From: Microvirga sp.
Lineage (GTDB): Bacteria > Pseudomonadota > Alphaproteobacteria > Rhizobiales > Beijerinckiaceae
DNA length: 64,000 nt
Assembly (NCBI GenBank): GCA_029266525.1
Contig: JAQSWQ010000003.1
Coordinates: 1-64,000 of the forward strand
Direction: 5' to 3'
A model generated the notes under the pieces. That model was not told where the DNA came from. It did not search any database and saw only the letters and a program-made list of their open reading frames with translations. Below are positions 15,995-24,982 of this stretch, piece by piece; within the stretch, counting starts at the first letter, position 1, and every line of letters starts with the position of its first letter. Position numbers and translations under genes: made by a program.

Positions 15995-16150
15995 ATGGTG
16001 GTTCGCGACGAGCGTGCGGCGGATGCTCCAGCCATTCGCGCCGTCGTAGCGGCGGCGTTCGGCCGCCCGGACGAGGCCGATCTCGTCGACCGGCTCCGCG
16101 CAGATCGCGACAATAGGAGCGATCGAGTACGCTCCCGCCTTCGCCCTTGA
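15995..16150 (+). pseudogene. 5' fragment of a GNAT acetyltransferase
   Basis: A 51-codon frame starting MVVRDERAADAPAIRAVVAA and AFGRPDEADLVDRLRAD matches the first ~40 residues of GNAT N-acetyltransferases. After that it diverges into NRSDRVRSRLRP and stops. The acetyl-CoA binding part is absent, so about 120 codons have been lost by deletion between the prenyl synthase and the GST gene. Confidence 0.6.
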
Positions 16151-16172
16151 CTGACTTCGAGGCGACCGCCCG

Positions 16173-16820
16173 ATGACCCTCAGGCTCTGCTTCCATCCGC
16201 TCTCGTCCTTCTGTCAGAAGGTGCTGATCGCGCTCTATGAGAACGACACGCCGTTTCAGCAGCACATCGTCGATCTCGCCGAGGAGAGCTCGCGGGCGGA
16301 GTTCCTGGAGGTCTGGCCGATCGGGAAATTCCCGGTGCTGCGCGACGAAGCCAAAGATCGAACGATTCCGGAGTCGAGCATCATCATCGAGTACCTGGCG
16401 CAGCATTATCCGGGCAGGACGCAGCTGGTGCCTGCGGACGCGGATCTCGCGCATGAGACGCGAATGCGCGACCGCTTCTACGATCTCTATGTGAACGTGC
16501 CGATGCAGAAGATCGTCACCGACCGGCTGCGGCCGCCCGGGCGGAACGACCCGCACGGCGTGGACGACGCGAAGCGGCTGCTCGGTACCGCGCTCACCAT
16601 AGTCGATGACGAAATGTCAGCTCGGACCTGGGCGGTAGGAGATGCATTCACGATGGCCGACTGCGCCGCCGCGCCGGCCCTGTTCTACGCGAACAAGATC
16701 ATGTCGCTCGCGCAGACCCATGCGAATGCCGCGGCCTATCTCGACCGCCTGCTGAATCGCCCCTCCTATGCACGGGCGCTCGACGAGGCGCAGCCCTATC
16801 TCAAGCTGTTCCCCGGATAG
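16173..16820 (+). CDS. Glutathione S-transferase family protein
   Basis: A 215-residue two-domain GST. The thioredoxin-like domain (residues 1-80) includes FHPLSSFCQKVLIALYE with the usual Ser/Cys active-site area, and the cis-Pro/glutathione-binding loop GKFPVLRDE plus IPESSIIIEYL. The helical C domain contains WAVGDAFTMADCAAAPALFY, the conserved GST N-cap motif with Asp. It probably conjugates or reduces glutathione adducts; the substrate is unknown. It is convergent with ccmC, 9 bases apart. Confidence 0.88.
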   Translation: MTLRLCFHPLSSFCQKVLIALYENDTPFQQHIVDLAEESSRAEFLEVWPIGKFPVLRDEAKDRTIPESSIIIEYLAQHYPGRTQLVPADADLAHETRMRDRFYDLYVNVPMQKIVTDRLRPPGRNDPHGVDDAKRLLGTALTIVDDEMSARTWAVGDAFTMADCAAAPALFYANKIMSLAQTHANAAAYLDRLLNRPSYARALDEAQPYLKLFPG

Positions 16821-16829
16821 ACGCGGCGA

Positions 16830-17570
16830 TCACGCCGCTTGCTGGTCGAGCCGCTCCGCTTCGAGGATCGCCAAAGTGCGCGCGCGCCGGCGCAGGATCT
16901 CAGTGCGCATGCCCGCAAGATGCAGGCCGATCCCGATCAGCGTGAAGGCAAGCGCCATCGCGAGAAGCGGATAGAGCATCGAGGGGTGGATCGCCGGGCC
17001 GGCAAGGCGCAGCACCGAGGCCGGCTGGTGCAGCGTGTTCCACCAATCGACCGAGAACTTGACGACCGGCACGTTGACGAAGCCGACGAGCGTCAGGATC
17101 GAGACCGCGCGCGCGGCGCGGCCTGGGTCCTCGATCGTGCGCCACAGCGCCAGGATGCCGCAATACATCAGGAAAAGGACGAGGACCGAGGTGAGCCGCG
17201 CGTCCCATACCCAATAGGTTCCCCACATGGGCTTGCCCCAGAGCGCGCCCGTGACGAGGCAGATCAGCGTGAACGCGGCGCCGATCGGTGCCGCTGCCTT
17301 CTGCGACACGTCGGCGAGCGGATGGCGCCACACCAGCGTGCCGAGCGCCGAGGCGGCCATCAGCGCGTAGAAGAACAGCGCGAGCCAGGCCGCCGGCACG
17401 TGCAGGAACATGATGCGCACGGTCTCGCCCTGCTGGTAGTCGGCGGGCGCGGTGAACCAGGCCATGTAGAGGCCGAGCCCGAGGAGCAGCACGGCCGCCG
17501 CCGCGACGAAGGGCAGCGCGGCGCCGGACCAGCGCAGGAAAAGGCTCGGGTTGGCGAGCTTCGTCAGCAT
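16830..17570 (-). CDS. ccmC: Haem exporter / cytochrome c biogenesis protein CcmC
   Basis: Presents haem to CcmE for cytochrome c maturation in the inner membrane. The 246-residue protein has six hydrophobic helices and the diagnostic WWD-type loop WGTYWVWDARLTSVLVL, flanked by conserved His in LHVPAAW and AIHPSML. It stands alone here: no ccmA, ccmB, ccmD, ccmE or ccmG is adjacent, although they often form one operon. The rest of the pathway must lie elsewhere. Confidence 0.93.
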   Translation of the reverse strand: MLTKLANPSLFLRWSGAALPFVAAAAVLLLGLGLYMAWFTAPADYQQGETVRIMFLHVPAAWLALFFYALMAASALGTLVWRHPLADVSQKAAAPIGAAFTLICLVTGALWGKPMWGTYWVWDARLTSVLVLFLMYCGILALWRTIEDPGRAARAVSILTLVGFVNVPVVKFSVDWWNTLHQPASVLRLAGPAIHPSMLYPLLAMALAFTLIGIGLHLAGMRTEILRRRARTLAILEAERLDQQAA

Positions 17571-17679
17571 GGGCGGGATTTATCGGGAGGACGCCACCGC
17601 GGCAATGCGGGACCCGCCGAGTGCCAGGATGCGTGCCGGCGAAGGCTGAGCACCATCGGAAGCGCCGGCGACGGCCGGC

Positions 17680-18546
17680 TTATCGCAAGCCGGTCGGCTT
17701 GGCCCACCAGTTCGGCCGCCTGGCGCGGATGGCCGCTGCGGCCGAGCCCGAAGCGGCGCGGTTCTCGAACAAGCCGAACACCGTCGCGCCCGAGCCGGAC
17801 ATGCGGGCGAGGAAGCAGCCCGGCAGCTCGCGCATCAGCGCCAGCGCTTCGCCGATCGCCGGCGCGAGCTTCGTGGCGGCAGGCTCGAGATCGTTGCGGC
17901 TCGCGCGCAGCACGGCGCGGAGCTCCGCCGCCTCGAGGCGGGGAGGAACGGTCGGATGGGGAGCGCCGGGCATGCGCTCGCCCGGTTGGAGCGCGAGTTC
18001 CCGAAACACTGCCGCCGTCGCGACCGGCACACCGGGATTCGCCAGCACCGCGTAAAGCGGCGGCAGCCGTAGCGGCAGACCGAGCACCTCACCCGCCCCG
18101 CCCATCATGCATGCGCGCGGCTTGAGGCAGACCGGCACGTCAGCCCCGGTCGCGCGCGCGGCGTCCACCACGGCGGGATCGTCCAAGCCGACGTCGTTCA
18201 GCCGCGCCAGCAGCCGCAGCGCCGCCGCGGCGTCGGCGGAGCCCCCGCCGAGCCCCGCCGCAACCGGGAGACGCTTCACCAGACGGAATGCGCCGGTTTG
18301 CAACCCGGGCCGGCGTTCGGCGAGGGCTCGGGCGGCCGTCAGAACGAGGTTGTCGTCGGTGCCTGCCTGTGGCGCGGTCGGGCCGGCGACGGAGAGCGAC
18401 ACGGACTCTCCGGGCTCGAGGCACAGGCTGTCGCCGGTGCCTGCGAAGGCGACGAGGCTTTCGAGCTCGTGGTAGCCGTCGGCGCGCCGCCCGAGGACGT
18501 GGAGGGTCAGGTTGACCTTGGCCGGCGCGCGGGTCGTAAGCGTCAA
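17680..18546 (-). CDS. ispE: 4-diphosphocytidyl-2-C-methyl-D-erythritol kinase
   Basis: MEP-pathway kinase of the GHMP family. The 288-residue protein has the [20 protein letters not shown] start and the ATP-binding [18 protein letters not shown] (residues 93-110), and a third motif [12 protein letters not shown]. The reading frame begins directly after the stop of the TPR gene (TGA then TTG), so a TTG start with zero spacing is the best fit and suggests coupling. It feeds isoprenoid supply, as does the prenyl synthase at 14950. Confidence 0.92.
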   Translation of the reverse strand: MTLTTRAPAKVNLTLHVLGRRADGYHELESLVAFAGTGDSLCLEPGESVSLSVAGPTAPQAGTDDNLVLTAARALAERRPGLQTGAFRLVKRLPVAAGLGGGSADAAAALRLLARLNDVGLDDPAVVDAARATGADVPVCLKPRACMMGGAGEVLGLPLRLPPLYAVLANPGVPVATAAVFRELALQPGERMPGAPHPTVPPRLEAAELRAVLRASRNDLEPAATKLAPAIGEALALMRELPGCFLARMSGSGATVFGLFENRAASGSAAAAIRARRPNWWAKPTGLR

Positions 18547-20322
18547 TCAGCCGCCATTCTTGTGCAGCGCGCTTTCCGCCTTCGGCGGCTCGTCGAGCCC
18601 CTTCTCGAGCTTCTTGACGATCACCGGCAGGTCGTCGGGCTCGGGATTCGAGTCCTTGGCATGCTGCCACTGGAAGCGCGCCTCGAGATGGCGGCCGACC
18701 TTCCAATAGGCGTCGCCGAGATGGTCGTTGATGACCGGGTCGCCGGGCTTCAGCTCGACCGCCTTCTCGAGCTCGCGCACCGCCTCGTCGTACTGGCCGA
18801 GGCGGTAATAGGCCCAGCCGAGCGAGTCGATGATCATGCCATCGCGCGGCGAGAGCTCCACCGCGCGCTTCAGCATCTTGAATGCGTCGTCGATGTTGAT
18901 GGCCTGATCGACCCAGGAATAGGCGAGATAGTTCAGCACCTGGGCCTTCGCGCTCGGCAGGGCGTCGGGCACGAGCTCGAGCGCCTTCTTGAGGTCGGCC
19001 TCGGCCTTGCCCCATTGCTTGCCGCGTTCATAGGCGCTGCCGCGGTAGTACAGGATGTTCCAATGGCTGCGGTCGGGCGTGCCGATGCGGTCGATTGCCC
19101 TGGAATAGGTCTCCGCCGCCTCCAGCCACTTCTTGCGGGAACGGTACACGTTCCCGAGCGCCATCATCACCTCGATGTCGTCCGGGCGCTTCTGAAGCAG
19201 CGCCTCGAGATGCTTCACGGCCTCCTCGCCCTTGCCCATCTGCTCGAGGTTGAGGCCGATCTGGATTTCCGCCGTCGCGCGGATCGGCGAGGTCTCGGGA
19301 ATGCGCGAGAAGACCTCGTTCGCGCGGTCGAGCTGCTTCAGCCGCTCGAAGATGTCGGCGAGCGTGATGAGCGCGAGCGGATGGTCGGGGTTGAGGTAGA
19401 GCGCGAGCCGCAGATACACGATCGCCGGCAATTCGTCGCCCTGGCTGTTGCCGGCGGCGCCGAGTCCGTAGAGCACCTCGGCCGCGCCCTCCTGGGGCGA
19501 GCCCACCATCGCATTGAGCGGGCGGTTGCTCCTGAGCGCCTCGAAGGCCTCGCGCACGATCGGATGCCGTGGCAGGATGTTCTCGAAGCCGGTGTAGGTC
19601 GCAAGCGCCGCCTCCTTCTGCCCGCGGCGGGCCTGCAGCCGGGCATAGGCGTCGACGATGCGCAGCGTGTTGCGCTCGGCCTCATAGGCGGTCTTGAGCC
19701 GCTTCTCGGCCTCCGGGATGTTGCCGACCGTCTCGGCGATGAGGCCGGCGTGATAGTCGCGGAAGACCGTGTAGGCGCGCTCGCCCTTGAGCTTGTCGAC
19801 GGTCTCGAGCGCCTTCTTGCCGTCGCCCGAGCCAGCCCAGGCCCAGGCCGCGATGAGGGTCGCGGTGAGGTCGGCGGCGCGGCCGCGCCCGCCCTTGGCG
19901 AGATGGGTTCGGGCTGTTGCGTATTGCTTCGCCTTGACGAACTTCACGCCCAGCGCGAGATGGGCGAGGCCGTTCGCGCCGTCACGCGCCACCACGCGCT
20001 CGGCCAGGCGGAAGGCCTCCTGCATCGAGCCGTCGGCCAAGAAGGAGACGAAGGCGCGCTCGACGAGCTCCGGATTGCGCGGATCGGCCTTGAGCGTCTC
20101 GCGATAGTAGCTCGCGGCCGCCGCGGTGTCGCGCGAGGCGCCGGCGATATAGGCCGCGAGGAAGTTGCCTTCGAGGCTGTCGGCCGGCGGGAAGGGCGAA
20201 ACGGCGCTCGCGCGCTGGGCGAGGTTGCGGGCGGCGTCGGCCGGCGAGGCGACGGCGCAGGCCGCCATCACCAGCAGCGCCGGCACGCCGCGGGCGAAAA
20301 GGCTTTTCTTGAGGAAAGGCAC
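18547..20322 (-). CDS. Exported TPR-repeat protein
   Basis: A 591-residue protein with a Sec signal (ARGVPALLVMAACAVASPAD) and a mature region of about ten or more tetratricopeptide repeats, clearest at the C-terminal end: SWVDQAINIDDAFKMLKRAV, GWAYYRLGQYDEAVRELEKA, VINDHLGDAYWKVGRHLEAR. It probably forms a superhelical scaffold in the periplasm for envelope protein assembly. It is upstream of, and abutting, ispE. A 168-base gap separates it from the ETF dehydrogenase gene upstream. Confidence 0.85.
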   Translation of the reverse strand: MPFLKKSLFARGVPALLVMAACAVASPADAARNLAQRASAVSPFPPADSLEGNFLAAYIAGASRDTAAAASYYRETLKADPRNPELVERAFVSFLADGSMQEAFRLAERVVARDGANGLAHLALGVKFVKAKQYATARTHLAKGGRGRAADLTATLIAAWAWAGSGDGKKALETVDKLKGERAYTVFRDYHAGLIAETVGNIPEAEKRLKTAYEAERNTLRIVDAYARLQARRGQKEAALATYTGFENILPRHPIVREAFEALRSNRPLNAMVGSPQEGAAEVLYGLGAAGNSQGDELPAIVYLRLALYLNPDHPLALITLADIFERLKQLDRANEVFSRIPETSPIRATAEIQIGLNLEQMGKGEEAVKHLEALLQKRPDDIEVMMALGNVYRSRKKWLEAAETYSRAIDRIGTPDRSHWNILYYRGSAYERGKQWGKAEADLKKALELVPDALPSAKAQVLNYLAYSWVDQAINIDDAFKMLKRAVELSPRDGMIIDSLGWAYYRLGQYDEAVRELEKAVELKPGDPVINDHLGDAYWKVGRHLEARFQWQHAKDSNPEPDDLPVIVKKLEKGLDEPPKAESALHKNGG

Positions 20323-20490
20323 TGGGTTCGGCTCCAGATGACCGCGCCGGCGCCCGTCGTCGAGCCCCGCAAATCGGCGCGCACAATGGACGCTACAAGC
20401 CAGCCCGGCAAGGCGAAAGGATGGCGCTGTGCACCGCGACCGACCGCCGTCATCCGCGGGCCGACGCCTGTGCGCCGCCCCGCGAGGCGA

Positions 20491-22167
20491 TCACATGTTG
20501 ACGTAGTTGGGTCCGCCGCCGCCTTCGGGCGTGACCCAGTTGATGTTCTGGGCGGGGTCCTTGATGTCGCAGGTTTTGCAGTGGACGCAGTTCTGGGCGT
20601 TGACCACGAATTGCGGGTCGCTCCGCTTCTCCACATCGGCATAGACCACCTCGTAGACCCCGGCCGGGCAATAGAGCCGGGCGGGTTCGCCATAGCGGGG
20701 CAGGTTCTCGCGGATCGGAACCGACGGGTCGGCGAGGACGAGATGGCTGGGCTGGTCCTCCTCGTGATTGGTGTTCGACAGGAACACCGAGGAGAGCCGG
20801 TCGAAGGTGAGCACGCCGTCGGGCTTCGGATAGACGATCGGCGTCACTTCCGAGATGGGCTTCAGGGTCGCGAAATCCGGCTTGCCGTGCTTCATCGTGC
20901 CGAAGGGCGAGCGGCCGAACAGCTCGGAGATCCACATGTCGAAGCCGCCGAGGGACACGCCGGCAAAGGTACCGAAGCGCGACCACAGCGGCTTGACGTT
21001 GCGCACCCGGTAGAGGTCGTAGCCGATCGGAGAGGAGCGCCACGCCTCCTCGTAGGAGGCGACCTCGTCATTGGCGCGGCCCGCCTGCAGCGCCTCGAGC
21101 AGGTGCTCGGCGCAGAGCATGCCTGAGAGGACCGCGTTGTGCGTGCCCTTGATGCGCGGCACGTTCACGAAGCCGGCTGAATCGCCGACGAGGCAGCCGC
21201 CCGGGAAGGCGAGGCGCGGCACCGATTGCCAGCCGCCCTCCATGATGGCGCGCGCGCCGTAGCCGATGCGCTTTCCGCCCTCGAACACCCCCCGGATCAT
21301 CGGGTGGGTCTTGAAGCGCTGGAACTCGTCGAAAGGCGAGAGCGTCGGGTTTTCGTAATTGAGGTGGATGACGAAACCCACGGAGACGAGGTTGTCGTCG
21401 AAATGGTAGAGCCAGGAGCCGCCGCCCGCCTTGTTCGGGAGCGGCCAGCCCATCGAATGCTGCACGAGGCCGGGCTTGTGCTTCTCGGGCGCGACCTGCC
21501 ACAGCTCCTTGATGCCGATGCCGTATTTCTGGTGGTCGCGGCCCTTGTTCAGGTCGAAGCGGCGGATGAGCTGCTTCGTTAGGTTGCCGCGCGCGCCCTC
21601 GCCGAAGACGGTGTATTTGCCGCGCAGCTCCATTCCCCGGGTGAAGCTGTCTTTCGGTCTGCCGTCCTTGCCGATGCCAAGATCGCCCGTTGCGACGCCG
21701 ACGACGCGGCTCTCGTCGTCGACCAGCACTTCGGCGGCCGGGAACCCCGGATAGATCTCGACCCCGAGTTCCTCGGCCTTGCGGGCTAGATAGCGGCAGA
21801 CATTGCCGAGCGAGCCGATGAAATTGCCGTGATTGTCCATGAGCTTCGGCATGAACAGGTTCGGCATTCGGAGGCCGTTCGCCGCGGTGAGATAGAGGAA
21901 CTCGTCGCGATTGACCTGGGTCTTGAGCGGCCGCTCGGAGTCGTCGCGCCAGCCCGGCACGAGGCGGTCGAGGCCGATTGGATCGATGACCGCGCCGGAC
22001 AGGATGTGCGCGCCGACCTCCGAGCCCTTCTCGACCACGACGACCGAGATCTCGGCCCCCTTCTCGGCCGCGAGCTGCTTCAGGCGTATGGCCGTCGAAA
22101 GTCCCGCCGGCCCCGCGCCGACGACGACCACGTCGAACTCCATCGACTCCCGTGCGGGCAGCTCCAT
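20491..22167 (-). CDS. Electron transfer flavoprotein-ubiquinone oxidoreductase
   Basis: Takes electrons from ETF (fatty acid, amino acid and dimethylglycine oxidation) to ubiquinone at the inner membrane. The 558-residue protein has the FAD GxGxxG motif VVVGAGPAGLSTAIRL near residues 14-29, the GGWQSVPRLAFPGGCLVGDS region, and the C-terminal [4Fe-4S] cluster ligands NCVHCKTCDIKDPAQNINWV. It matches the family end to end. A perfect 6+6 base palindrome lies 31 bases upstream of its start. It is divergent from udg. Confidence 0.95.
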   Translation of the reverse strand: MELPARESMEFDVVVVGAGPAGLSTAIRLKQLAAEKGAEISVVVVEKGSEVGAHILSGAVIDPIGLDRLVPGWRDDSERPLKTQVNRDEFLYLTAANGLRMPNLFMPKLMDNHGNFIGSLGNVCRYLARKAEELGVEIYPGFPAAEVLVDDESRVVGVATGDLGIGKDGRPKDSFTRGMELRGKYTVFGEGARGNLTKQLIRRFDLNKGRDHQKYGIGIKELWQVAPEKHKPGLVQHSMGWPLPNKAGGGSWLYHFDDNLVSVGFVIHLNYENPTLSPFDEFQRFKTHPMIRGVFEGGKRIGYGARAIMEGGWQSVPRLAFPGGCLVGDSAGFVNVPRIKGTHNAVLSGMLCAEHLLEALQAGRANDEVASYEEAWRSSPIGYDLYRVRNVKPLWSRFGTFAGVSLGGFDMWISELFGRSPFGTMKHGKPDFATLKPISEVTPIVYPKPDGVLTFDRLSSVFLSNTNHEEDQPSHLVLADPSVPIRENLPRYGEPARLYCPAGVYEVVYADVEKRSDPQFVVNAQNCVHCKTCDIKDPAQNINWVTPEGGGGPNYVNM

Positions 22168-22197
22168 CGCGCCTCTCCTTCACCGCTGCGACCGGGA

Positions 22198-22215
22198 TAG
22201 TTCGCATATGAACTA
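22198..22215. promoter_or_regulatory. Candidate operator palindrome between ETF-QO and udg
   Basis: TAGTTC-GCATAT-GAACTA: six-base arms that are exact inverted repeats with a 6-base AT-rich spacer. It lies 31 bases upstream of the ETF-quinone oxidoreductase start and 71 bases upstream of the udg start. This size and symmetry suit a dimeric MarR or TetR family repressor. The regulator is not in the window. Confidence 0.45.
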
Positions 22216-22285
22216 ACGGCAAGCCGTGCTCCCGAAAGCTTGGCCCAGCGTTGTTCGCGAGTCACGGACCGCTTACATCACGACG

Positions 22286-23116
22286 ATGCCCGACGCCTCG
22301 GCTCAACGCGCCGCGCTCGAAGCGCTCCTCGAATTCTACGTCGAGGCCGGCGTCGACTGCGCACTCGACGAGGCGCCGCAGGACCGCTTCGCCGAGGCGG
22401 CGCGTCCGGCTTCCGCGGCGGGCGCGGCCGAGCAGCCGGCCCCGCGCCCTGCGGCCCTCGACGCCGTCCCTAACCGGCGCTCGCTTGCGCCCGCCGCGGC
22501 GACTTCGCCCGATCAGGCCGCGCAAGATGCCCGCGAGCGCGCCCGCCGGGCCGCAAGCCTCCAGGAGCTGGAGGAGTTGCTCGCATCCTTCGAAGGCTGC
22601 GCATTGAAGTTCAGCGCCAAGAGCCTCTGCTTTTCCGACGGCAATCCGGAAGGCCGCGTGATGATCGTCGGCGAGGCACCCGGCGCCGACGAGGACCGCA
22701 CCGGCAAGCCCTTCGTCGGCCGGGCCGGTCAGCTCCTCGACCGCATGCTCAAGGCGATCGGCCTCGATCGCGGCGCGGTCTACATCGCCAACATCGTGCC
22801 CTGGCGGCCGCCGGGCAATCGCGATCCGACGCCCCAGGAGGTCGCGATCTGCAAGCCCTTCCTGGAACGCCAGATCGAGCTCGCGAACCCGGATCTCCTG
22901 GTCTGCGTCGGCGGCGCGTCCACGCGCGAGCTGCTCGGGGTCAAGGACGGCATCCTGCGCACCCGCGGGCGCTGGTTCCCCTACCGGCTTGGCGAGCGCG
23001 AGATCCGCGCGCTCGCGACGCTCCACCCCGCCTATCTCCTGCGCAGCCCGCTCCAGAAGCGGCTCGCCTGGCGCGATCTGCGCGCGCTGCGCCGCGCGCT
23101 CGACGAGAAAGGGTGA
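22286..23116 (+). CDS. Family 4-type uracil-DNA glycosylase
   Basis: A 276-residue protein whose C-terminal ~190 residues are a UDG fold. Motif A is VGEAPGADEDRTGKPFVGRA, then IANIVPWRPPGNRDPTPQE, and motif B-like TLHPAYLLRSP. Family 4 enzymes use a [4Fe-4S] cluster. Candidate ligands are Cys in FEGCALKF, SLCFSDG, AICKPF and LLVCVGG. An N-terminal ~90-residue Ala/Pro-rich extension (ARPASAAGAAEQPAPRPAAL) is typical of alphaproteobacterial members. The ATG at 22286 is chosen because the frame upstream overlaps the palindrome region. It removes uracil from deaminated DNA. Confidence 0.85.
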   Translation: MPDASAQRAALEALLEFYVEAGVDCALDEAPQDRFAEAARPASAAGAAEQPAPRPAALDAVPNRRSLAPAAATSPDQAAQDARERARRAASLQELEELLASFEGCALKFSAKSLCFSDGNPEGRVMIVGEAPGADEDRTGKPFVGRAGQLLDRMLKAIGLDRGAVYIANIVPWRPPGNRDPTPQEVAICKPFLERQIELANPDLLVCVGGASTRELLGVKDGILRTRGRWFPYRLGEREIRALATLHPAYLLRSPLQKRLAWRDLRALRRALDEKG

Positions 23117-23222
23117 TCGCCCTATCCATAGGCACATCCGCCGGAACCGGCTCTGCCGTCGCCGCTTTACTCACAATCCGCTCCGGATAGCCTAGCCGCT
23201 TCATTACGCCCGAGGACCGCCG

Positions 23223-24125
23223 ATGCGTTGGGAAGATTTCCGGATGTCGGAGAACATCGAGGACCGGCGCGGCATGGGCGGCGGCGGCCTCGGCATCCCG
23301 ATGGGGCGCGGCGGCGCCGGCATCGGCACCATCATCATCCTGACGCTCGCCGGCTGGGCGCTCGGCATCGACCCGCGCATCCTGATCGGCGGCTACGAGT
23401 CGGCGACCGGCGGCGGCAGAACCCAGGTCGAGCAGCCGCGCCAGCCCGGGCCGCAGCAGGGCGGGCGCGCGGCGCCGGACGATGAGATGGGCCGCTTCGC
23501 GGGCAAGGTCCTCGGCAATACCGAGGACGTGTGGAAGCAGGTCTTCCCGGCGCAGCTCGGCAAGCAGTACGTCCCGCCGAAACTGGTGATCTTCTCGCGC
23601 GGGACGCGCTCGCGCTGCGGCGGCGCGTCCTCGGCCATGGGGCCGTTCTACTGCCCGCTCGACCAGACGGTCTACATCGACCTCTCCTTCTTCCAGCAGA
23701 TGCAGCGGCAGTTCCGGGTCAGCGGCGATTTCGCCTATGCCTATGTCATCGCGCATGAGGTCGGACACCACGTCGAGAACCAGCTCGGGCTGCTCGCCCG
23801 CGTGCAGCAGCGCCAGCGCGAGGTCGGCGAGCGGGTGGCGAACCAGCTCTCGGTCCGGGTCGAGCTGATGGCCGATTGCCTCGCGGGCGTCTGGGCTCAC
23901 CATTCGAACCAGCAATACAAGGCGCTCGAGGAGGGCGACGTCGAGGAGGCGATGAAGGCCGCGGAGGCGATCGGCGACGACCGCCTGCAAAAGCAGAGCC
24001 AGGGCTATGTCGTGCCCGATTCATTCACGCATGGCTCCTCGGCGCAGCGCGCCCGCTGGTTCATGACCGGGCTCAAGGGCGGCCAGGTGCAGCAATGCGA
24101 CACCTTCCGCGCGGCCCGGCTCTGA
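23223..24125 (+). CDS. Putative neutral zinc metallopeptidase (YpfJ family)
   Basis: A 300-residue protein of the YpfJ/KPN_02809 family. The start MRWEDFRMSENIEDRRG is the family signature, followed by one hydrophobic helix (TIIILTLAGWALGI) that anchors it, and the zinc-binding HEVGHHVENQ at residues 178-187. The region RCGGASSAMGPFYCPLDQTV is also conserved. It is predicted to be membrane-tethered with the catalytic domain outside the cytoplasm. Substrate unknown. Confidence 0.88.
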   Translation: MRWEDFRMSENIEDRRGMGGGGLGIPMGRGGAGIGTIIILTLAGWALGIDPRILIGGYESATGGGRTQVEQPRQPGPQQGGRAAPDDEMGRFAGKVLGNTEDVWKQVFPAQLGKQYVPPKLVIFSRGTRSRCGGASSAMGPFYCPLDQTVYIDLSFFQQMQRQFRVSGDFAYAYVIAHEVGHHVENQLGLLARVQQRQREVGERVANQLSVRVELMADCLAGVWAHHSNQQYKALEEGDVEEAMKAAEAIGDDRLQKQSQGYVVPDSFTHGSSAQRARWFMTGLKGGQVQQCDTFRAARL

Positions 24126-24153
24126 CGGGGAGATCGCCTCGATCATCATGTGT

Positions 24154-24255
24154 GGTCGTCCCGGCCGGAGCGAAGCGAAGACCCCGGATCCAATGCACGG
24201 TGTCCGGGCGTTCGCGCGTGGATCCCGGATCGGGCTGCGCCCGTCCGGGATGACC
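24154..24255. repeat. Type B dispersed repeat upstream of moaB
   Basis: Starts GGTCGTCCCGGCCGGAGCG and ends GTCCGGGATGACC, with CCCGGATCCA and GGATCCCGGATCGGG inside. Related copies lie at 31582, 41586 and 45671. It separates the metallopeptidase and moaB genes and is not coding. Confidence 0.55.
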
Positions 24256-24296
24256 TCGTCAACCGCATCCGGACACGCACATACGGAACTCGCCCC

Positions 24297-24848
24297 ATGC
24301 CCGGCCTCGATCCTGCTCGCTCCTTCATCCCGCTGACGATCGCGGTGCTGACCGTCTCGGATACGCGCGCGCTTGCCGAGGACCGCTCGGGCGAGGTGCT
24401 GGTCCAGCGGCTGGAGAACGCCGGGCACCGGCTCGGCGACCGCGCCGTGGTTGCCGACGATGTCGCGGCGATCCAGGCCAAGGTGAAGGCGTGGATCGCC
24501 GACCCGGCGATCGACGTGGTGATCACCACCGGCGGCACCGGCTTCACCGGGCGCGACGTGACGCCGGAGGCGGTCGAGCCCTTGTTCGAGAAGCGTATGG
24601 ACGGCTTCTCGGCCGTCTTCCACCGCATCTCCTTCGATAAGATCGGCACCTCGACGATCCAGTCGCGCGCGACCGGCGGCGTCGCGGGCGCGACCTACAT
24701 CTTCGTGCTGCCGGGCTCGCCCGGCGCCTGCAAGGACGCCTGGGACGGCATCCTCGAGGCGCAGCTCGACTATCGCCACAAGCCCTGCAACTTCGTCGAG
24801 ATCATGCCGCGCCTCGACGAGCATCTGCGGCGCGGCGCGGCGGGCTAG
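24297..24848 (+). CDS. moaB: Molybdenum cofactor biosynthesis protein MoaB
   Basis: MogA/MoaB-type protein binding molybdopterin, acting in Mo-cofactor synthesis by adenylylation. The 183-residue protein has the family core VLTVSDTRALAEDRSGEVLV, the MPT-binding VVITTGGTGFTGRDVTPEAV, and IFVLPGSPGACKDAWD. The ATG at 24297 begins after the repeat; a longer frame through the repeat is rejected. No other Mo-cofactor genes are near. Confidence 0.9.
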   Translation: MPGLDPARSFIPLTIAVLTVSDTRALAEDRSGEVLVQRLENAGHRLGDRAVVADDVAAIQAKVKAWIADPAIDVVITTGGTGFTGRDVTPEAVEPLFEKRMDGFSAVFHRISFDKIGTSTIQSRATGGVAGATYIFVLPGSPGACKDAWDGILEAQLDYRHKPCNFVEIMPRLDEHLRRGAAG

Positions 24849-24982
24849 CCGCGCAGGGGCGGCGACACCGTTCATCCGCCGATCGCCCCCGTCTCCAGGC
24901 GTGGGGGGAGGGTGCGGGGGAGAGAGCTCGCCTCATGAGCCGCCGCCGAGGCACGCTCCGTGGTCGCATCGGGGAGACCCGG

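Noticed and set aside
18298-21126. A 942-residue plus-strand frame opposite the TPR and ETF-QO genes
   Set aside because: It spans three minus-strand genes and an intergenic gap, with no domain. It is a GC-driven antisense shadow.
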